Assembly: GCA_012267605.1 (NCBI GenBank)
Contig: JAAXGF010000158.1
Span: 1 to 20,144 of the forward strand
Direction: 5' to 3'
DNA length: 20,144 nucleotides
DNA from: Alphaproteobacteria bacterium
GTDB lineage: Bacteria > Pseudomonadota > Alphaproteobacteria > JAAXGF01
Positions 16,675-20,144 of the stretch are shown piece by piece. Positions within the stretch are counted from its first letter, which is position 1. The number at the start of each line of letters is the position of its first letter. The notes below the pieces were generated by a model. That model did no database searches. It saw nothing but the letters and a program-made list of their open reading frames with translations, and had not been told where the DNA came from. The position numbers and the translations under genes are program-made.

Positions 16675-17607
16675 ATGATGGAAATTCGAGATTTGCTGGC
16701 GGAAGATGGCCGGAGGAATTTAGCGGTCATCCACCCGGATAACTCGCTGCGGGAAGCCGCCCGCATAATGAACTCGCACAAAATCGGTTCTTTGGTCGTA
16801 TGCAGCGAACAACGAAAAATCGTTGGAATTATTTCTGAAAGAGACCTCCTGCGGGCAATCCCGGGTTTCGACAAAGGTCTCTTTGAAAAGCGGGTGAGCG
16901 AGGTTATGACACGGTCGGTCATTACCTGTTCGCCTGACGAAAACGTTGTCGAGATTCTCTCCCTCATGAGAAAAAATGTAATTCGCCATATACCGGTCCT
17001 TGATAGCGGCGAATTGGTTGGAATCGTCAGTATCCGTGAACTCACCGGGGCGTACGAATTGCTTCAAGTCGAAGCGAATACGGACGTGCTGACCGGCCTA
17101 TCCAACCGTCGATCGTTATTGAGGGTCTTGGAGTCTGAATTGGGGCGCGCCAACCGATTCGGCCATCCACTGTCTGTCGCAATGATCGATGTCGACCACT
17201 TCAAACACATCAACGACACTTTCGGTCACCAAGCTGGGGACAAGGTGTTGTGCGCATTGGCCAAGTTTCTGGTTCAGGAGCTCCGCGGAATAGACAAAGT
17301 TGGCCGCTTGGGTGGAGAGGAGTTCATCGCCATTTTTCCTGAAACTGACATCCGTGGAGCGGAACTCGTTTGCGACCGCCTGCTCGATACGATCAGGGCA
17401 ACGAAGGTCGACCTGGGTGTTGCGAAGGTCTCTTTCACGGTGAGCATCGGCTTAACGGAAGTAAACGCGGCGAGGAAAGGTCCCCTCGGCATTCTAAAGC
17501 GGGCCGATGAGCTCATGTACGAGGCTAAGGTTCGAGGGCGAAATCGCGTTCAGGTAGATGCGCGTCAAGTCTTGGATTTGACTCAGCAGTTTAAGGCTCA
17601 GGGTTGA
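16675..17607 (+). CDS. CBS-CBS-GGDEF diguanylate cyclase
   Basis: This protein of about 310 residues probably makes cyclic di-GMP from two GTP under control of an adenine-nucleotide-type sensor. A pair of CBS domains (about residues 14-67 and 78-128) shows HKIGSLVVCSEQRKIVGIIS, ERDLLRA, VSEVMTRSVITCSPDENV and IRHIPVLDSGELVGIVSIREL. The GGDEF domain follows with TDVLTGLSNRRSLL, MIDVDHFKHINDTFGHQAGD and an intact active site GGEEF at about residues 213-217. An RxxD product-inhibition site (RGID) sits five residues before it. No membrane segment or EAL domain is present, so it should be cytoplasmic. The frame extends to a TTG at 16660, but ATG at 16675 (or 16678) is more likely; none of these has a clear ribosome binding site. 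Confidence 0.9.
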   Translation: MMEIRDLLAEDGRRNLAVIHPDNSLREAARIMNSHKIGSLVVCSEQRKIVGIISERDLLRAIPGFDKGLFEKRVSEVMTRSVITCSPDENVVEILSLMRKNVIRHIPVLDSGELVGIVSIRELTGAYELLQVEANTDVLTGLSNRRSLLRVLESELGRANRFGHPLSVAMIDVDHFKHINDTFGHQAGDKVLCALAKFLVQELRGIDKVGRLGGEEFIAIFPETDIRGAELVCDRLLDTIRATKVDLGVAKVSFTVSIGLTEVNAARKGPLGILKRADELMYEAKVRGRNRVQVDARQVLDLTQQFKAQG

Positions 17608-17841
17608 TCTGGCCGACCTATTGAATTTCGTCCGACAGTTATTTCCTCCGTTTCAAAAGGGTCAAATTGCTCGGCGCTCTGGGTTACCAATTCTTAGACC
17701 GCTGCTTCCGCCTCACGCAGATTTCGATTTAATCGTTCAGTGTGCGAAGTTAGGCAATCCAGTCAGATCAATTCTGCATAGTCCCCCTATCTGCAATGCG
17801 ATGCCAATATTTCGAGCCTAGACGGGAAAAACCGGCAACGA

Positions 17842-18489
17842 TCAGGAAATCAATCCGAGCCGTTGTGCGATGATTACTGCTTGGGTTCGGTTGGCGGCTC
17901 CCAGCTTTTGACGCAAATTCCGAACATGAACTTTGGTCGTACCAGGTCCGATGCCAAGTTGTCTCGCAATGTCATCGTTCCTATAACCTTGTGAAAGAAG
18001 CTTCAGCACATCGCGCTCACGGTTCGTCAGGCGGTTGGCGGCGGGTTCCGGTGCCCTTTTCTCGTCAACCTCGGCGCCTTCTTTTCTATTCAATGCCCGA
18101 TCGGGTTGGCCGGCATCATCGCCGGTGAAAAAGGCTTGCCCTATAGTCGTCTCGAACAAAGCCCGATCTACATATCGCGGGATGCAGCCGTCCGCGCCAC
18201 TCTCCAAAATCGAAGCGATTCGCTTGGGACTCGCGAAATCGACAACCGATACGAATTTCGCACCATGGAACCGCTGCTTTGCCTTCGCGACGTTAAAGCT
18301 GCCTTCTCCCTCTAAAGAATCGATATCGATCAATACAAAGTCGACGTCGCTGAATCGAACGCTATCAAGCTCCGCATCCAAGTTCTTGAACGCGTTTATC
18401 ATGCAGTCGGGCCACATTTCCGCCAAAATGGACTTCATGCCCGTTCGGGTAAATAAATCTGTGCTAACAACCACTGCACGTGACGGCAT
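17842..18489 (-). CDS. LuxR-family regulator with degenerate receiver domain
   Basis: This 215-residue transcription factor has an N-terminal receiver-like domain and a C-terminal LuxR/NarL helix-turn-helix at about residues 148-213: LTNRERDVLKLLSQGYRNDD, IARQLGIGPGTTKVHVRNLR, then KLGAANRTQAV. In the receiver, FVLIDIDSLEG offers Asp55 or Asp57 as a possible phosphorylation site. However, the acidic pair near the N-terminus is reduced to a single Asp (STDLFTRTG), and the conserved Lys region reads GCIPRYVD instead of the usual PKD. The domain may therefore be phosphorylation-independent. No histidine kinase lies in the window. It converges with the cyclase gene across 234 bases that hold no gene I can support. 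Targets are unknown; related regulators are common near exopolysaccharide genes, and a tyrosine autokinase remnant lies 1.4 kb away. Confidence 0.88.
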   Translation of the reverse strand: MPSRAVVVSTDLFTRTGMKSILAEMWPDCMINAFKNLDAELDSVRFSDVDFVLIDIDSLEGEGSFNVAKAKQRFHGAKFVSVVDFASPKRIASILESGADGCIPRYVDRALFETTIGQAFFTGDDAGQPDRALNRKEGAEVDEKRAPEPAANRLTNRERDVLKLLSQGYRNDDIARQLGIGPGTTKVHVRNLRQKLGAANRTQAVIIAQRLGLIS

Positions 18490-18656
18490 AATTCAAACCA
18501 ACTCTATTAGAAAATATTCAACCCCGACGTCACGCGCATGTGGGAAATTCTTCCATATGGAGAATATACGTCTATATTCTAGGTGCCCCCGCCTTCAGAA
18601 CAATCCGGACGTCTACGTCAGTAAAAATACTCAATGTCGCGGTATTTTTTGGTCAG

Positions 18657-18854
18657 ATGGGCGTCGCGAACACTAACTCAAAACTAACAGCGCAGGAATT
18701 GCTTAACGCCGAAACGATGGCGTATCGCCAAATTAAGAAACGAGGAATTTCGCGTTCAGGAGAGAGACGTTTGATCGGGTATTTCGCAAGTGCCGCTGCA
18801 CATGGTTTCATAAATATTTTCGGGGGAGCGGGGAGAAGCAAAGGGATTGCGTAA
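18657..18854 (+). CDS. Doubtful small ORF
   Basis: This frame would encode 65 residues starting MGVANTNSKLTAQELLNA and continuing with a basic helix (YRQIKKRGISRSGERR) and a hydrophobic end (HGFINIFGG). I recognise no family. The open frame extends upstream to 18540, but the first 39 residues look non-coding. There is no clear ribosome binding site before the ATG at 18657. Composition is plausible for a small protein, but the evidence is thin. Confidence 0.3.
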   Translation: MGVANTNSKLTAQELLNAETMAYRQIKKRGISRSGERRLIGYFASAAAHGFINIFGGAGRSKGIA

Positions 18855-19137
18855 GGCCCCACTTCGGTTTCGCATTTTGGCGCGGTTTGAGCCCGTGTAT
18901 AGCTCCCACGAATAGAGTGAGCTTCCGCAATCACATAGTCGTGGTCGCCCCGAATTCGTGCAAAACCTTGCAAGGCTCGATATAGGCGGACATTGCATCA
19001 GCGTGAGTCAAAACCGCGCGCGCGTAGTATCCACCTACCGCCCTTCACGCCAAGCCCAATCACAGGCCACGCCTGTTGACGTCGCGATTTCCCGATGTTA
19101 TTTAGGCGAAAGGCCCATTGTTGGGGGATTCCTCAAC
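18855..19137. other. 283-base region without a supported gene
   Basis: Nothing recognisable is encoded here on either strand, and no tRNA-like cloverleaf or terminator was seen. The end of the stretch contains a GGGGG run (19123-19127) about ten bases before the ATG of the TAXI-type gene, which is a plausible ribosome binding site. Confidence 0.4.
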
Positions 19138-19893
19138 ATGAAAAAATCCATTGCGGCAGGCGCTATACTTCTAATTGCGCTGGCCGCGCCCGCGCCAAAC
19201 GCTTTTGCGGATTAGAACTTCATCACAATCGGGACCGGCGGTGTCACCGGCGTGTATTACCCCACGGGAGGCGCTATTTGCCGCCTGGTCAACAAGCGGC
19301 ATGATGACCACGGCATACGCTGCTCAGTCGAAAGCACAGGGGGCTCAATCTACAATCTCAATACCATTCGGCGCCGCGACTTGGATATGGGTGTGGTCCA
19401 ATCGGACTGGCAATACCACGCTTAATCATGGAACCGACCAATTTGAACCGATGGGTGCTTTTCCCGAGCTTCGGGCAGTGTTTTCAGTTCACGCGGAACC
19501 GTTCACGGTGGTCGCACGAGCCGACGCAGACATCAACCAACTCGGCGATCTCAAAGGCAAGCGGGTAAACATCGGCAATCCCGGATCGGGTCAACGCGCC
19601 ACCATGGAAGTAGTCATGGAATCCATGGGATGGACACGGAAGGATTTCGTTCTTGTATCCGAATTAAAGTCGGCGGAACAGTCGCGTGCCCTTTGCGACA
19701 ATAAAATCGACGCGATGGTATTCACGGTCGGCCATCCATCTGGATCCGTCAAAGAGGCCACAACCTCATGTGACGCCGTCGTAGTGCCGGTGACCGGCCC
19801 CGAGATCGACTCCTTGATCGCCGCTCGCCCATATTATCGATACGCCGTAATTCCAGGCAGGCTGTACCGCGGGAACGACGACGACGTATCCAC
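19138..19893 (+). pseudogene. TAXI-type (TRAP) solute-binding protein, nonsense, frameshift and 3' truncation
   Basis: TAXI proteins are periplasmic binding proteins for TRAP-type transporters. The frame from ATG 19138 gives a clean signal peptide ending PNAFAD. A TAG (19213-19215) then falls at codon 26, and the same frame continues with NFITIGTGGVTGVYYPTGGA, ICRLVNKR, RCSVESTGGSIYNLNTIR and DMGVVQSDWQYHA. At about 19423-19426 one extra base shifts the frame, and the protein resumes as GTDQFEPMGAFPELRAVFSV, FTVVARADADINQLGDLKGK, RVNIGNPGSGQRATMEV, CDNKIDAMVFTVGHPSGS and YYRYAVIPGRLYRGNDDDV. Homology stops near 19893, roughly 70 residues short of a normal TAXI end, where minus-strand autokinase sequence begins. 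No TRAP membrane subunit is in the window. Gln (CAG to TAG) is the likely original residue at codon 26. Confidence 0.85.
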
Positions 19894-20144
19894 TTTATTC
19901 AATACAAGACCAACGTTTTTGCAAGAGCCAATTAGGTTCAGGGCCGATGTTAAAGCACTTTCACTGGTATTGTCGGCCTCTACGACCATTACGATTTGGC
20001 CGACATATAGTGCGAGAACGCTGGGTTCGCTGCTCGCTAGCAGCGGTGGGGCATCGAAAACGATCACTCGGTCTGAGTAACGCTTGGCCAAATCCTCCAC
20101 TACCTGAACCATTCGCTCACTTGGAGACCTCTAAATACTCTGAT
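19894..20144 (-). pseudogene. Fragment of an exopolysaccharide tyrosine autokinase (CpsD/BY-kinase type)
   Basis: On the minus strand the sequence encodes RSPSERMVQVVEDLAKRY, DRVIVFDAPPLLASSEPSVL, LYVGQIVMVVEADNTSESAL and GLVLNK. This is the C-terminal half of the ATPase domain of bacterial tyrosine autokinases, as in exosortase-associated exopolysaccharide clusters; FDAPPLL is the Walker A' region. A TAG at 20131-20133 interrupts the frame just before RSPSERM, where homologues continue with the region that follows Walker A. After LVLNK the sequence passes straight into the reverse complement of the TAXI gene, and the tyrosine-rich C-terminal tail is absent. The 5' part lies beyond the window edge. 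The gene was probably truncated by the same event that cut the TAXI gene. Confidence 0.75.

Noticed and set aside
17608..17841. A 66-codon plus-strand frame between the cyclase and the LuxR regulator
   Set aside because: It has no ribosome binding site, no recognisable domain, and non-coding composition.
18653..18998. Minus-strand frames over the small ORF region
   Set aside because: They look like shadow frames; no family, start signal or operon context supports them.
12850..20133. Reassignment of TAG to an amino acid, since three in-frame TAGs occur in conserved genes
   Set aside because: TAG also ends pqqE, the BKACE gene and the RTX gene at their normal family ends, and the same window has frameshifts and a TGA that recoding cannot explain.

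Overview
The window looks like a chromosomal segment of a Gram-negative proteobacterium with moderately high GC content, most likely an alphaproteobacterium. This is inferred from the gene families only: a PQQ operon with a PedC-type ABC exporter, an Mla-type lipid transporter with an auxiliary lipoprotein, a TAXI-type binding protein, BKACE, and an RTX protein. No rRNA, tRNA, CRISPR array, insertion sequence or phage gene was seen.

Layout: (1) 1-2130, plus strand: the 3' end of an RTX/serralysin-type secreted protein, a Sel1-repeat protein and an unrecognised exported protein. (2) 10385 down to 2144, minus strand: a long tightly packed block. It runs from a small membrane protein through an ABC ATPase and PedC-like permease, pqqA, pqqC, pqqD and pqqE (no pqqB), a SUMF1-domain exported protein, to a large exported TolB-propeller/M28 peptidase/PDZ protein that is broken. 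(3) 10517-14140, plus strand: an mlaE-mlaF-mlaD-lipoprotein operon in which only the ATPase gene is intact. (4) 14187-16398, plus strand: a possible leader ORF, a class III aminotransferase and a BKACE-family enzyme, joined by 4-base overlaps. (5) 16675-18854: a CBS-CBS-GGDEF diguanylate cyclase, a convergent LuxR-type regulator with a degenerate receiver, and a doubtful small ORF. (6) 19138-20144: a TAXI-type solute-binding protein gene with a nonsense codon and a frameshift, cut off and joined tail-to-tail with a fragment of an exopolysaccharide tyrosine autokinase.

The genes of block 2 fit one programme. PqqA is the precursor peptide, PqqD chaperones it, PqqE crosslinks it and PqqC finishes the cofactor. 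The PedC-type ABC exporter is of the kind that accompanies PQQ-dependent alcohol dehydrogenase systems. The SUMF1 protein and the M28 peptidase would act in the periplasm; their link to PQQ rests only on co-orientation and on the overlap between those two genes.

The most striking property is the density of lesions: four frameshifts and four in-frame stops in six genes, while the remaining genes read cleanly. Either the organism is losing genes, with the Mla lipid transporter the main casualty, or the assembly carries errors. TAG also ends several intact genes at their normal ends, so stop-codon reassignment is not a good explanation.
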